Shown here piece by piece: positions 23,499 through 33,831 of a DNA stretch of 64,000 bases. Origin of the DNA: Antilocapra americana. Lineage: Eukaryota > Chordata > Mammalia > Artiodactyla > Antilocapridae. The notes beneath the pieces are model-generated. The model saw nothing but the letters and a program-made list of their open reading frames with translations. It was not told the origin of the DNA and did not search any database. Where the stretch lies: contig ML660777.1 of NCBI GenBank assembly GCA_007570785.1, positions 8,325,166 to 8,389,165 on the forward strand, in the 5' to 3' direction. Numbering within the stretch: the stretch's first letter is position 1; each line of letters starts with the position of its first letter. The position numbers and the translations under genes are program-made.

Positions 23499-24109
23499 AT
23501 TAAAAGACACTTACTCCTTGGAAGAAAAGTTATAACCAACCTAGACAGCATATTGAAAAGCAAAGACATTACTTTGGCAACAAAGTTCCATCTAGTCAAA
23601 GCTCGTTTGTTTGTTTGTTTTTCCAGTAGTTATGTATGGATGTGAGAGTTGGACATAAAGAAACCTCAGCACTGAAGAACTGATGCTTTTGAACTGTGGT
23701 GTTGGAGAAGACTCTTATGACTCCCTTGGACTGCAGGGAAATCCAAGGAGTCCATGCTAAAGGAATATTTATTGAAAGGACTTATGCTGAAGCTGAATCT
23801 CCAATACTTTGGCCACCTGATGCAAAGAACTGATTCATTTGAAAGGAGTCTGATGCTGGGAAAGATTGAAGGTGGGAGGCGAAAGGGACAACAAAGGATG
23901 AGCTGGTTGGATGGCATCACAGACTCAATGGGCATGAGTTTGAGTAAACTCCAGGAATTGGTGATGGACAGGGAGGCCTGGTGTGCTGCAATATGGAATC
24001 GCAAAGAGTGGGACATGATTGAGTGACTGAACTGAACTCAGCTGAACAAAGTGACAAGGCAATGAACTAGAAAAAGTGTTGCAGGGAAAAATAGAGCCAG
24101 TTTGCATGA

Positions 24110-24290
24110 CTGCCTAGCATTGGTGAACACTCTGCTAAGTGCTTTGTATACATTGTCTTTTTAGTCTTACAAACAATCTGGAGGAAACTGGCTCACAGAG
24201 ATGTTACATAACTTTCTTAAACACACATATCAATTATGTCAATGAGCAGAGATTGGAACCAAACTCTGTCTTCCAAGATACTTCCTCTGG
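24110..24290 (-). mobile_element. MIR SINE
   Basis: Antisense MIR landmarks: 'aacactctgctaagtgcttt', 'gtatacattgtctttttagt', 'cttacaaacaatctggagga' and 'gcagagattggaaccaaac'. Confidence 0.72.
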
Positions 24291-24374
24291 AGTGATAAAG
24301 TAGGAATGTAAGTAAGTAGTTTTAAAGCAGAAACTTGAGGAGTTTTAAATGACTAGGTTAAATCAAGAGGATAG

Positions 24375-24715
24375 GTTGCTGTTCAGTAGCTATGTCGGGT
24401 CTCACCTCTTTGCAATTCCTTGGATTGCAATTCCATGGATTGCAACAGGTGAAGTTTCCTGTCATTCTCTATCTCCTGAAGTTTGCTCAAACTCATGTCC
24501 TTTGAATTGGTGATGCCATCCAATCATCTCATCCTCTACCACCCCTCTTCTCCTCTTGCCTTCAATCTTTCCCGGCATCAGGGTCTTTCCCAATGAGTTA
24601 GCTCTTTGCATCAGGTGCCAAAGTATTGGAGTTTCAGTTTCAGCATCAGTTCTTCCAGTAAACATTCATTGTTCATTTCCTTTAACATTGACTGGTTTTA
24701 TTGCTTTTGATAGCT
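24375..24715 (-). mobile_element. BovB LINE 3' end, first half of a copy split by an LTR
   Basis: Antisense BovB 3' end. It contains a local duplication of 'ggattgcaa' (24422 and 24438) and continues to 'aacattgactggtttta'. There the BovB similarity breaks off. The remainder of the same element resumes at 25323, after the LTR. Confidence 0.88.
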
Positions 24716-25322
24716 TATGGTGAATGGTGTTGGTTTCGTGATCTCTGAAGAACATTTAACTTTGGGACCAAGGACCAGACTTGATCAGCCAAGAGCTTTT
24801 GTATAGCAGAATTTTATTAAAGTATAAAAAAGGACAGAGCAACCTTATAACCTAGACATCAGAAGGAGGATGGAGAGTGCCCCCCCCCGCCAGTGTTAGC
24901 AAGGAAGTTATATACTTTTCTAACTAGTTATTACAATAAACCGAAAGAATGTCTCAAGTTTGTAAAAATTTTACCAGACCCACTTCCACAATATACCATC
25001 TAAGATAACAGGGTTAGTCGGAAGGTTTTCAAGAAGGAGAAACTATCCTCCAGCAGGATACATTGTTGTTATATTATCCTTAGTACAGAGTTTAAACTGA
25101 GCTGTTTGTTGTGTAATTATCAGTTCTGGGCTTAAAAAAAAAAAAAAAAAAGCTTTTTATGTGACCAAGACTAAGGAATATAGAAGAAAAATAAAGGCAT
25201 TTGTCCTTTTCTTCTCCTTGAGAATTCCAGACCCCTATCTCCTCCTCAAGAGCCCCAGACCCCTCTCTCCTCCTCCCGGACCCCAGACTTCTTATCAACC
25301 TCTCTAGGAATTGACTTTCTCA
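24716..25322 (-). mobile_element. Ruminant endogenous retrovirus LTR (solo, antisense)
   Basis: On the minus strand the element starts TGAGAAAGTC (ending at 25322). It has a U3 with three copies of a 28-bp unit, a TATA-like TATATAA (plus-strand 24908-24914) and an AATAAA signal (plus-strand 24813-24818), followed by a U5-like end. No internal retroviral genes are attached, so it is a solo LTR. It lies inside a BovB 3' fragment. The left boundary is uncertain by about 20 bp and I could not fix a TSD. It resembles ruminant LTR families by memory only. Confidence 0.75.
25227..25310. repeat. 28-bp tandem repeat in LTR U3, about three copies
   Basis: 'ccagacccct' or 'ccagactt' begins at 25227, 25255 and 25283, exactly 28 bp apart. 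The first two copies differ at a few positions and the third is partial. Tandem blocks in U3 are often enhancer units in retroviral LTRs; here that is inference only. Confidence 0.85.
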
Positions 25323-25411
25323 CTGTCCAAGGGACTCTCAAGGGTCTTTTCAGCACCACAATTCAAAAACATCAGTTCTTCAGCACTCAGCCTTCTTTAT
25401 GGTCCAACTCT
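25323..25411 (-). mobile_element. BovB LINE 3' region, second half of the split copy
   Basis: It resumes BovB antisense sequence at 'gtccaagggactctcaaggg' and continues to 'ggtccaactctcaca', where a fold-back duplication (25396-25434) ends the similarity. Confidence 0.88.
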
Positions 25412-25434
25412 CACATACAGAGTTGGACCATAAA
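25396..25434. repeat. 16-bp perfect hairpin at a BovB/flank junction
   Basis: Arm 25396-25411 (TTTATGGTCCAACTCT) is exactly complementary to 25419-25434, with the 7-nt loop CACATAC. The left arm is ordinary BovB sequence. The right arm replaces what should be further BovB sequence, so it arose as an inverted copy of the left arm. Confidence 0.95.
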
Positions 25435-27479
25435 AGGATAGGAAAAGAAATCATATGACTAGATAAAAGAATAAAGGAGAGGAAGAGGAATCAAAAGGAT
25501 GTGAAGGTTTCAAATTATCACGCAGAATTTTCTTTTAAAAATTCAGATGTGAGGAATATGGGCTATGACTGTTGGCAGAGACAAAGGAAATGAGTAATAT
25601 CCTTGATTTTGGATATTTGAATGTAAATTAACATAAGACCTCAAGATGAAAATATCTAATACACAATTATATACAGATAGAGCTAGAATTTAAAGAATAC
25701 TGATATTACATGGCTTGCCTTACCTTAGTGTCTCCATGGCAAAGAATAGGTATTGCTAGTTTTCTTTACATTTGTATCTCTAGCATCTGGCATTGTAGCC
25801 CCTATACCTGCCTCTTAGTAAATGTTATGTGAAGATTTGTTGGGAAAAAAAATTACTAATTTTCTAGAAATTTTTATATCATATTTAGTGTTTATAAATA
25901 TTTAAGCATATGTACTCTGTTAGTAACTATAAAACCCACTGGAAACATTTAACTGAAAATATCTCAGACCTTCAACAATAAAAATGAGGGACGTTTACGG
26001 ATTCTTTGGGGAAAAAAAAAAAGCTTTAAAGATTTGTAGATGAGAGCTATCACCTTCTTACTCCACTGTGACTCTTAAAATCATTGAAGATGCAAGTGAT
26101 TTTCCAAACAAAACACATTTATTTCATAACATGATTATGTATAACACTTTCTTTGTTTATTCTTAAAACCTCTGACTAATTCTTTATAGCACTTGCTTGG
26201 GAAAGAGGTATTAATATAAGATTTTGCTTTTAACATTTTATTGACACCACAGAATTTTTAATGTACCAGATTAACACTGAAGGGTTTCCTGAAATTATAC
26301 TAGAGAACAAGTGAAAATTATTTTGTGCGATTTTTCTTATTATTTTACTTTAAAAGATATTACACATTATAAAAGGGTGCTTTATTTATTTAGCTTTCTT
26401 CCCTGTGGATGTTAATTGGTTTAAGCATTGTGCCAAATTATATGCAGGAGAAAATATCTGTTCCTTCTGCAGTTAAATTTATTTCATGGCATCACTTGGA
26501 CACTAGAAGAAATTGGGTCATTCTATTAAGTATAAAAACACCCAAAGGACAAAGCTGGTAAGTTCCCATCATGCCATTTTCTAAAGAGTTTTCAGGAACA
26601 TCAGGAAACCTATCTTCCTTCCTCTACTTCTCCTCTCACATCCCCAAAGGAGAGCTAATTAGCTAACCAGTCATCTGGAAATTTTCCAATATTTCTTCTC
26701 TAAGGCAGTCCAGCCCTGGTTGTGGTTATGAGTGGGGAAGCTATGCTAAATAAAGGCCTCATGCACTGAGAAAACATACAATGACATTTAATGCACGTTT
26801 GTGTCTTTTTAATTAGACCTTTCTCCTTGTGAGTGACAGGCATTACTTTTGTGCAGATCAAATTAAGTACCCCCCAAAACAGGCTAGAGTTACCTATTCC
26901 AGAGATGACCTAAAGAAAGCAGTTATTAAGCATTCGTGCATCTGAATACAACTTACAGTCTTATATTTCTTTGGAGGCTTCATTGTGGTTTTCATCTAGG
27001 CTACAAGTTTTTCTTTCTTATTTAAACTGACCTTCTCAAGATGACATCCCATGATGACATATTACATTACATAGAAATATTTCTACTGATCTTAACTTGA
27101 TGAAAAGTAAACATGTTGATTTTTTTCATCTGGTTTAAATATTATGTATCTGTCCAATAAGTTATATTATTGGCACATCTCTTTTTTCCATGGCAGTAGG
27201 CCACACCAAATCAAATTCTCTTTTTTTATACCAGCAGATCAGAGGAATAAATAACATTTTGGATGAATCCAAGAGAAGAATTGTCCAAGATAGTTTTTTG
27301 AATTTTTTCAATAATTTTAAAACCTATAAATGATCAAGCATTTTGTTTATCAAATCATTGTTCCTAGGATCACTTCTATTTTAGTTTTATTTTGCTTGTG
27401 TTCTTCTTTGTGTATTATTCATTAAACATCTTATTATATCTAAACATATCTATGAGTATCAGTCTTTTTTACAAATGAT
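25435..27479. other. 2 kb unassigned sequence
   Basis: No gene, RNA or confident repeat is visible. AT-rich with no long open frames. Confidence 0.45.
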
Positions 27480-27493
27480 TTTGTATAGGGAAA

Positions 27494-27592
27494 GGCTACA
27501 CAGTCCAGCATTCTGGCCTGGAGAATTCGATGGACTGTATAGTCCATGGGATGGCAAAGAGCTGGACACGACCAAGCGACTTTCATGTTGAC
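27494..27592 (+). mobile_element. 5'-truncated Bov-tA SINE with 14-bp TSD
   Basis: Only the second half of the SINE is present ('ccagcattctggcctggag' to 'caagcgactttcatg'). It is flanked by TTTGTATAGGGAAA (27480-27493) and TTTGTACAGGGAAA (27593-27606), which differ at one base. Confidence 0.9.
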
Positions 27593-27775
27593 TTTGTACA
27601 GGGAAACTGAAAGGAAAGTTTTATCAAAGCCTAGTTTTAGCAAGCCACATTGATTATTGGCTACTGCTTAATATGATTATTTTAATTACAATATTTTCAA
27701 AAGGCATATAGGACTGTAATTGTTTCTGAATGTAAAATTAAATCAAGTTCTTAGTTTCTTAGGACAATTACATGG

Positions 27776-27998
27776 CACTCCAAACTGGTGGCTCAGGAGT
27801 AAAGAATCCACCTGCTAATGCAGGAGACTCAAGGGACATGTGTTCAATCCCTGGGTCAGAATGATCCCTTAAGAAGGAAATGGCAGCCCTCTTCGGTATT
27901 CTTGCCTAGAAAATCCCATGGACAGAGGAGCGTAGTGGACTACAGTCCTTGGGGTCACAAAAAGTTGGACATGACTTAGCTATTGAGCAAGCATACAC
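27776..27998 (+). mobile_element. Bov-tA SINE
   Basis: Sense copy with head 'aactggtggctcaggagtaa', B-box-like 'tgttcaatccctggg' and end 'gttggacatgacttagc'. Several substitutions; no clear TSD. Confidence 0.92.
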
Positions 27999-28229
27999 CA
28001 AAACTGAGATAAAAAAGTGGTTAATAATCTCGTGTTATAAATATTAGAACACCACAAAGAGAATAGCATTAACTATTAACCACTCCAAATTATTGGTGTG
28101 ATGTCTGGGGAAAATAAAATGCAAACAAAAAGACTGAAAGATATGCTAGAGATGGTGGCAAAGAAGACAGAGTGGAAGAGGAAGAAAAAGTAGAAGGGGA
28201 AAAAGGGAAGCAGGAAAATAATTTTTTTC

Positions 28230-28830
28230 ATCTTTATATGTTCACACATCCACTGTGCCCACCTATAAAAGATTTCTCACTCTAAGCCTAGTCCATATTT
28301 TCAAAGCTCATTATCATCTTCAATGCATTTCCTTCCACATTACTTATTTCTGTCCTCAATTGCTAATATTTCTATCACAGAAAATTCTGTACAAGTGCCC
28401 TTCTTCTACCTTTTGCAACTTATCTCAGTTTGAATTCTCATGAGCTATCACAGCAGGCTTCTAAGTGATTGCTTTTCTAGTATCTTCTAGGTCAAACTCC
28501 ATCCTCTCACCACAACTATCTCTCAAAAAATATGCACTTGATCATGGTATTTCCCAGATCAAAGATTTTGTAAACTTGCCATCACCCTGCTCACTCTTTC
28601 CATCTTATTTCCTGTCATTTCCTTTGGCCCATATGTTTTAGCCAAACCACAAAATTTCAGCCTTAAAGCATTTGCTGTCCCATCTGACCAGCAGGCTTGC
28701 CCATATTTGCCTTCACTGGAATTTCCTGGACAAGTTTCACCATTTAGCTTCAGTGTCAACGTTTTGCTGAAAACTTCCTTGGATTCATCAAGCAAAATCA
28801 AATTCCTTATTTTGTATAACAAATCACTGT
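28230..28830. other. Possible ancient L2-like repeat
   Basis: Phrases in order, such as 'cacagcaggcttctaagtg', 'tgatcatggtatttcccag' and 'gcatttgctgtcccatctg', recall an old mammal-wide 3'-region repeat that I associate with L2. Similarity is weak and the family is not secure. Related phrases occur at 37985-38140 and 47990-48235. An 87-codon open frame here (28559-28822, minus) has no recognised domain. Confidence 0.3.
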
Positions 28831-30357
28831 GGTTTTTCCACTAATATCTTTTTTTCACCATTTGGTAAATTTCACTTCATCATCGGTGTGAACTTGGATA
28901 AAATAAAAACACAAAACATGTTTCTCTAATTATTGACTTCCAATTGTGCTATGTCATATGTTACTTTCCGATCTATTAACAACATCTCAGACATCGTCCA
29001 TGATTTCTTGGTCATTTTTATTGTTAAAAAAAAAAGAAAGAAAGAAACTATCTTGTCCAGTCCAATTCTTCAAAACCGTATATGATTTAATAGCTACTTA
29101 CACCCCTATCTCTCTGCCAGATTGGCTCAAGGGAACTCAGATGAATTTCAAAGCTTGATCTTCTGTTTCACTCTTGTCATCTCCTGCTTTCTAGGTTCTT
29201 GTTCCTTTGTGATCTAGATCTATTGAGAAAGATGAGATGAAAAGGCCAAATAGATGCTTAATCAGTAATTATAATTGCAATCCTCCATTAGTTCTTGTTG
29301 CTCCTCAGCTATTATTGACTTGCTGATGATACCCTTCTTTAGGGAAGTCTGTGGGGTCTTCCCCATGGTGTGGCTCCTTGACAGGTGACCTCTTCTTGAC
29401 TTGATTTTTTTATCTTTCCCTGTGATCCAGCACTAAATCTCTTGAGTGGGATATTGAAAGCCTAACCCAAGACTCTCCACAGGGAAATATATTGTCCTTG
29501 TCATGCCAAAGCACAATGCAGAAGTGGAAAAGGGCTGACTGCTCCTCTTTAGACTTCTCTCTCTTCCCTGCTCCCTCTCTCTCCAGTTTTCTAGTTCTTC
29601 TTTCCAGTTTTTATATAGGCTCAGATCATTTTTCTATAGGCTCAGATCATTCCACATGAACAGCAAGAGCCTGAAATGCCAATCTCACCTTCACCCTTGA
29701 ATACATAATCTTTATAAATGGTTTTCTTGCATACCTTTCACTGGTTTTTAGTAGAAGGGGTAAGCATTTCTCTCCCTTCTGCAAACTTCTACCACTGCCT
29801 CCAACTCAATAGTTCAGAACCTTGATACTGTTTTCTAATCTGTATAAATTCTTAGTCTTCTGATTTAGATAGACAGAGCAAAGAGAGGATACAAGGATTG
29901 GAGAATGGTGGTGTGATGGTCTGGGTGAATTTTAGGAAATGTTTTTCCTTCCATCATTAGAAACTAGAGTACTCTTCACCTTCTGCTCTTCCAAATTTAA
30001 ATTCTATTTTCCATTTCTGGGGAAAGAGGAAATTTACCACTCAACAGCCTCATTGTAGGAAATGAATTCATAGAATATTCATTTGTTCTACAAATAAATG
30101 AATTAGCCATTAATCAGACTTCCTTCTAACTTCTAACTTAGAATTTACTTCTGCAGAATGGTATTTACCATAGGGAATTAGGAAACTCACCGAACATCTG
30201 AAATGGCCAGAGAAATGAGCTTGAAGGCTACAAAACTGGGAACAGCATAGACATTAAATAAGCACAACTACCTTCTGAAACTTGTCCTGTTAGAAAACCT
30301 ACTATCAATCTGTATTATCTAGCACAAAGCAAATATTGGTTATTTGTATGTGCGTCT
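28831..30357. other. 1.5 kb unassigned sequence
   Basis: No gene is recognised. A small 17-bp direct duplication (TATAGGCTCAGATCATT) lies at 29614-29630 and 29635-29651. Confidence 0.45.
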
Positions 30358-30446
30358 GGTGTGTGTGCTCAGTCACTCAGTTGTGTGTGACTCTTTGAGA
30401 CTACATGGACTGTAGCCCACGAAGCTCCTCTGTACACCTATATTCC
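30358..30446 (-). mobile_element. Partial Bov-A/Bov-tA SINE
   Basis: Antisense SINE end only: 'gtgctcagtcactcagttgt' through 'ggactgtagcccacgaagct'. The rest is missing. Confidence 0.82.
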
Positions 30447-31369
30447 TATTGCAAAAAGCAAAACAACAACCCTAATGAAAGCCATGTGATCCTGCCTAAT
30501 TCTAACTATTCATCATAGAAAAGAAATGTGTTCACCTCTCACCAAAAGAGTAGATCCATAACCTCATCATTTACCTTATCTTTTCTAGGTGTTTTTTTTG
30601 TTGTTGTTGTTGTTTTCTGACCATAGTTCAGTCACATTCTTGGTTTGATATCCTCTAGTTTATGTACTAAAGTATATTTAACTATTATCCTCATAATTTG
30701 TATAAAATAATAAGAAAGTAAGATTGGGAGAAATTTTCATATACCTCAGCATACACATAACCAAGGAAAGAAAAGATTATGGGTATCTACCATAGCTTTA
30801 ATTTTTAGAATTGTCCGCAAAGTTGTGGTTTGTGTTTAATACATCTTTCCACTTCTATTATCGATTTAGATTCTATTTGCTCTCAGGCAGCATTATTTTC
30901 TCCTCATTGGTTCATGCATCCAGAGAAGTGAAAAGCCAAAAATGGCTGGTTGATTTTCTCAACTACCTGTTTAGTATTGGAGGTATTGATTCTTGTTTAA
31001 GACTTCTAAATCAACACTGTATAAAGTCACTAGAACAGAAAGAAAAATTTTGAAGAGTGGGGCATTTTAGTGCTATAGCAAAAGTATCACTTTCTCTTCA
31101 ACTCCTTAATTCCAAGGTTCATGCATTCTGATTATGGGGATAAGATCACCATACATTGTTTGCAGGCTAAGTAACTATTGTGTACTTTATAGGACAGTAC
31201 AAGACATTTTAATGCATTGTTTCCGATTAGGATCCTTATATACTATTAAATAAACACTTTACATAAGGCAGTTGGCTGTCTGATTGAGAGTATGCATTCT
31301 TTTAAGTTAAAAAAAAAGTGAATACCAAGAGCACTAAAAAAATATCTGTACTTATTTCATGATAAAATG
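30447..31369. other. Unassigned sequence with a short TTG microsatellite
   Basis: A (TTG)5 run follows a T-run at 30593-30616. An 80-codon open frame at 30811-31053 (plus) has no recognised features. Confidence 0.45.
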
Positions 31370-31378
31370 AATTCCTTG

Positions 31379-31465
31379 GGGAGCATATGTAAACCCATGG
31401 CAGTTTCATGTCATTGTATGGCAAAACTAACACAATAAAGTAAAGAAAATTAAAAAAAATAAATA
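31379..31465 (+). mobile_element. Very short ruminant L1 3' end with 9-bp TSD
   Basis: Contains 'tcattgtatggcaaaactaa' and an A-rich tail, typical of ruminant L1 3' ends. AATTCCTTG flanks it at 31370-31378 and 31466-31474. Extreme 5' truncation (under 90 bp including the tail). Confidence 0.8.
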
Positions 31466-31721
31466 AATTCCTTGATCACAAGTTTTGCTTTTAGTTTGTT
31501 CCGTTGTGCTTTGTTTTTTGTTTTTTTGGTTTTCTTTTGTTAATAAAGAATTAAAAAATAAATCAGTAAGTTTATTAACAATATTGCAGAAAGAAACAAG
31601 TAAGGAAGAAAGGAAAATTCAAAATCAAAATCCAGAACAAAAGTCAATTCCAATGAGGTGAAATCATTGCCCTTTCAAGAAGGGAGGATTCAACATACTT
31701 GACCTCCCAGATTCTTGGTTG

Positions 31722-31914
31722 AAGAGTGAAAGTGAAAGTCTTTCAGCGACCCCATAGACAGTAGCCCTCCAGGCTCCTCTGTCCATAGAATACTTCAGGC
31801 AAGAATCCTGGAGTGGATAATCATCCCCTTTTCCAGGGGATCTTTAAGACCCAGGATCAAACCCAGGTCTCTTGCATTGCAGGCAGATTCTTTACCATCT
31901 GAGCCACAGGGAAG
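31722..31914 (-). mobile_element. Bov-tA SINE with perfect 14-bp TSD
   Basis: Antisense SINE flanked by CAGATTCTTGGTTG at 31708-31721 and 31915-31928. A small deletion removes the 'gctcagtcgtgtccgactct' region. Confidence 0.95.
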
Positions 31915-32312
31915 CAGATTCTTGGTTGGTCCCTCTAAACTGTGATTCTGTCTATGTCTCCACTCAAGAACAGTAATATAAAGGATATCCTGGAGAAGGA
32001 GGGTTGTGTATTCTTAGACCCACCTGTATATTTAGCCCTGACCATCATGGCAATTTGTTCATGACCACATGGAATATGAACTGGGATTCTTATTCCAGAG
32101 GGCACTTCCTGACATAAAACAAAAAACGTAAATCCTCAAGTGATCACTGTTTACCCCGTAGACAGGGCCATGTGCTGATCATTCACATGGGGCACACGTA
32201 TTTCAAATTTGGGACACATTTATATATATTTCCCTCAAACCTTGTCATTAATTTTCTCAATATTTCTTTCCAAATGCCTGATCCCCTGGCCAAAAACTAG
32301 CTACAGACGATA

Positions 32313-32421
32313 GGTTCAAGATGGTGGACTAGAAAGACGAGTGCTCATCTACTCCTGCTAGAGCACCCAAATTGCAACCAGCTGTTGAGGGACCATTGGC
32401 AGGAGGACACGGGAAGTCACA
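32313..32421 (+). mobile_element. 5'-end fragment of a ruminant-type L1
   Basis: 'ttcaagatggtggactagaa', 'gctcatctactcctgc', 'gagcacccaaattgcaacca' and 'gctgttgagggaccatt' follow the beginning of the ruminant L1 5' UTR. About 100 bp of 5' sequence is present and nothing downstream. Diverged direct repeats beginning AAAAACTAG (32292 and 32422) bracket it. Confidence 0.65.
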
Positions 32422-32440
32422 AAAAACTAGTTACGGCTCA

Positions 32441-33180
32441 TAAATTGAAATAAAGCCACACCCTATTCATCAATTATTTCAATCAGAGTGGAAAAAGCAC
32501 CTGTACTGCTCAGAGTGTTACTTACGGCAGGACACCTTTACGGCACTCCCTTTCAGGGCCAAAGGTGAATTATATTTCTAGAGGATGCTACTCTGAATCA
32601 GTGCCAGAGATATCTACACCAAGGTTTCAAGTTCGCCATCTTCAGTTATTAGATGTAGGGAACTCCCTGAAGCCATAAGTATAGGTTGAGTAGAAGATAG
32701 CTATCCAGCATTAGTTGGCACAGGGAGAAAGATATCACCTGTCCATTAGCCTAATACCTTTAGAATTTTCTTGAGTTTCAGCTCATAGTTGCCACTTCTA
32801 GTTTTGCCCAAAATTCTGATTTTGTGGATTAAATAACAGAGACCACAATGAGAAGTTCGGATCACATGATTTCCTGGTGGTTTATTAATGGTCTTAGAGT
32901 ATTCAATAGAGACAAGAGTTATTTCTCAAAATCGTGTAGCACTTAACCTCTATGATTCTATCATTAAGGCTTGTTATTGCTTCATTTCAGCATCCCAGTT
33001 GGTTGCAGACACAGAAGATGGTACTACATCTGTTGAGTCATAAGAGCAAAGTGACAAAACCACTTACACTGCAAACTGAATAAGCTAGAAAGTCTTATTT
33101 TGTGTTTTTGCCCAATTAAAAACTTAAAGCTTAATTATGCAATAAACAGGCTGAGATTACACATAGAACAAATGTGTAAT
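32441..33180. other. Unassigned sequence
   Basis: No gene or confident repeat. Confidence 0.45.
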
Positions 33181-33181
33181 C

Positions 33182-33222
33182 TATATATATATATGTGTGT
33201 GTGTGTGTTCTATATATATATA
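33182..33222. repeat. Compound (TA)n(TG)n(TA)n microsatellite
   Basis: TA units, then about eight TG units, then TA units again, so the outer TA blocks can pair with each other. The word 'tcta' borders both TA blocks. Confidence 0.95.
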
Positions 33223-33699
33223 GCCTCCAAAATTCAAATAAACTTACTTTTCTAATACCAGAAAAACTACAATTATACTTTGAAAATAAAATTCCAGTGT
33301 GCTCTAGACTCTTATCTTTTGAAAATTTGCTGTATTTTTGAGACTGAATTTCCTTAGAGTTTATCTCCTACCCTTATGTATGCATGCTTTTTATCAAATC
33401 ATCTAAGTACCTGCTATTTATTGCTCCCTCGACTTTATTCACATGTGTCATCAGTGAAGAGGACAGATTTGATGTTCTGGGAGATGTTGAAATGATGAAG
33501 TTCTCTGAAATGAAATTACAACCCAGAGGTAAATAAAATGACATATATTATTGAAGTTAGACTTGGAAGGCTTTGTATTTCTCTGGCTAAGTGAAATAAA
33601 TTAGTTCTAGTATTTTCCACTTATTGGAATAAAAAGTTGGCCAGATCAATAATTACATATGACGCGACAAGCTGCCATGCTATGCTTATTTGTTTTATT
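33223..33699. other. Unassigned sequence
   Basis: AT-rich, no feature recognised. Confidence 0.45.
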
Positions 33700-33714
33700 A
33701 AAGAATTACATAGC

Positions 33715-33816
33715 TGATTCATGTCAGTGTATGGCAAAAAGCACTATAATATTGTAAAGTAATTAGCCTCCAATTAAAATAATTTTTTAAGAAAAGTAGT
33801 GAATGAGGTAAAAAAA
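33715..33816 (+). mobile_element. Short ruminant L1 3' end with perfect 15-bp TSD
   Basis: 'tgattcatgtcagtgtatgg', 'atattgtaaagtaattagcc' and 'tccaattaaaataa' are the ruminant L1 3' terminus, followed by about 25 bp of non-A sequence and an A-run. AAAGAATTACATAGC flanks it at 33700-33714 and 33817-33831. Confidence 0.9.
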
Positions 33817-33831
33817 AAAGAATTACATAGC

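Larger units (their letters stand above)
20348..24035 (+). mobile_element. Near full-length BovB LINE (sense) with SINE insertion and internal deletion
   Basis: The copy begins with BovB 5'-UTR-like sequence ('gtcagcagtggactgctgca'). It continues through the ORF start region ('ccagtattcttgccttgag'-like at about 21236), the endonuclease and RT segments and the C-terminal segment, and ends at 24035 after CTGAA-type tail units. Two lesions stand out. A Bov SINE sits at 20671-20891. About 250 bp of the endonuclease region is missing at about 21450, where 'ttaagtctgatg' runs straight into 'aatgatctctg'. Frameshifts, stops and a GTTT-repeat insertion (about 23605-23621) complete the inactivation. 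Confidence 0.95.
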
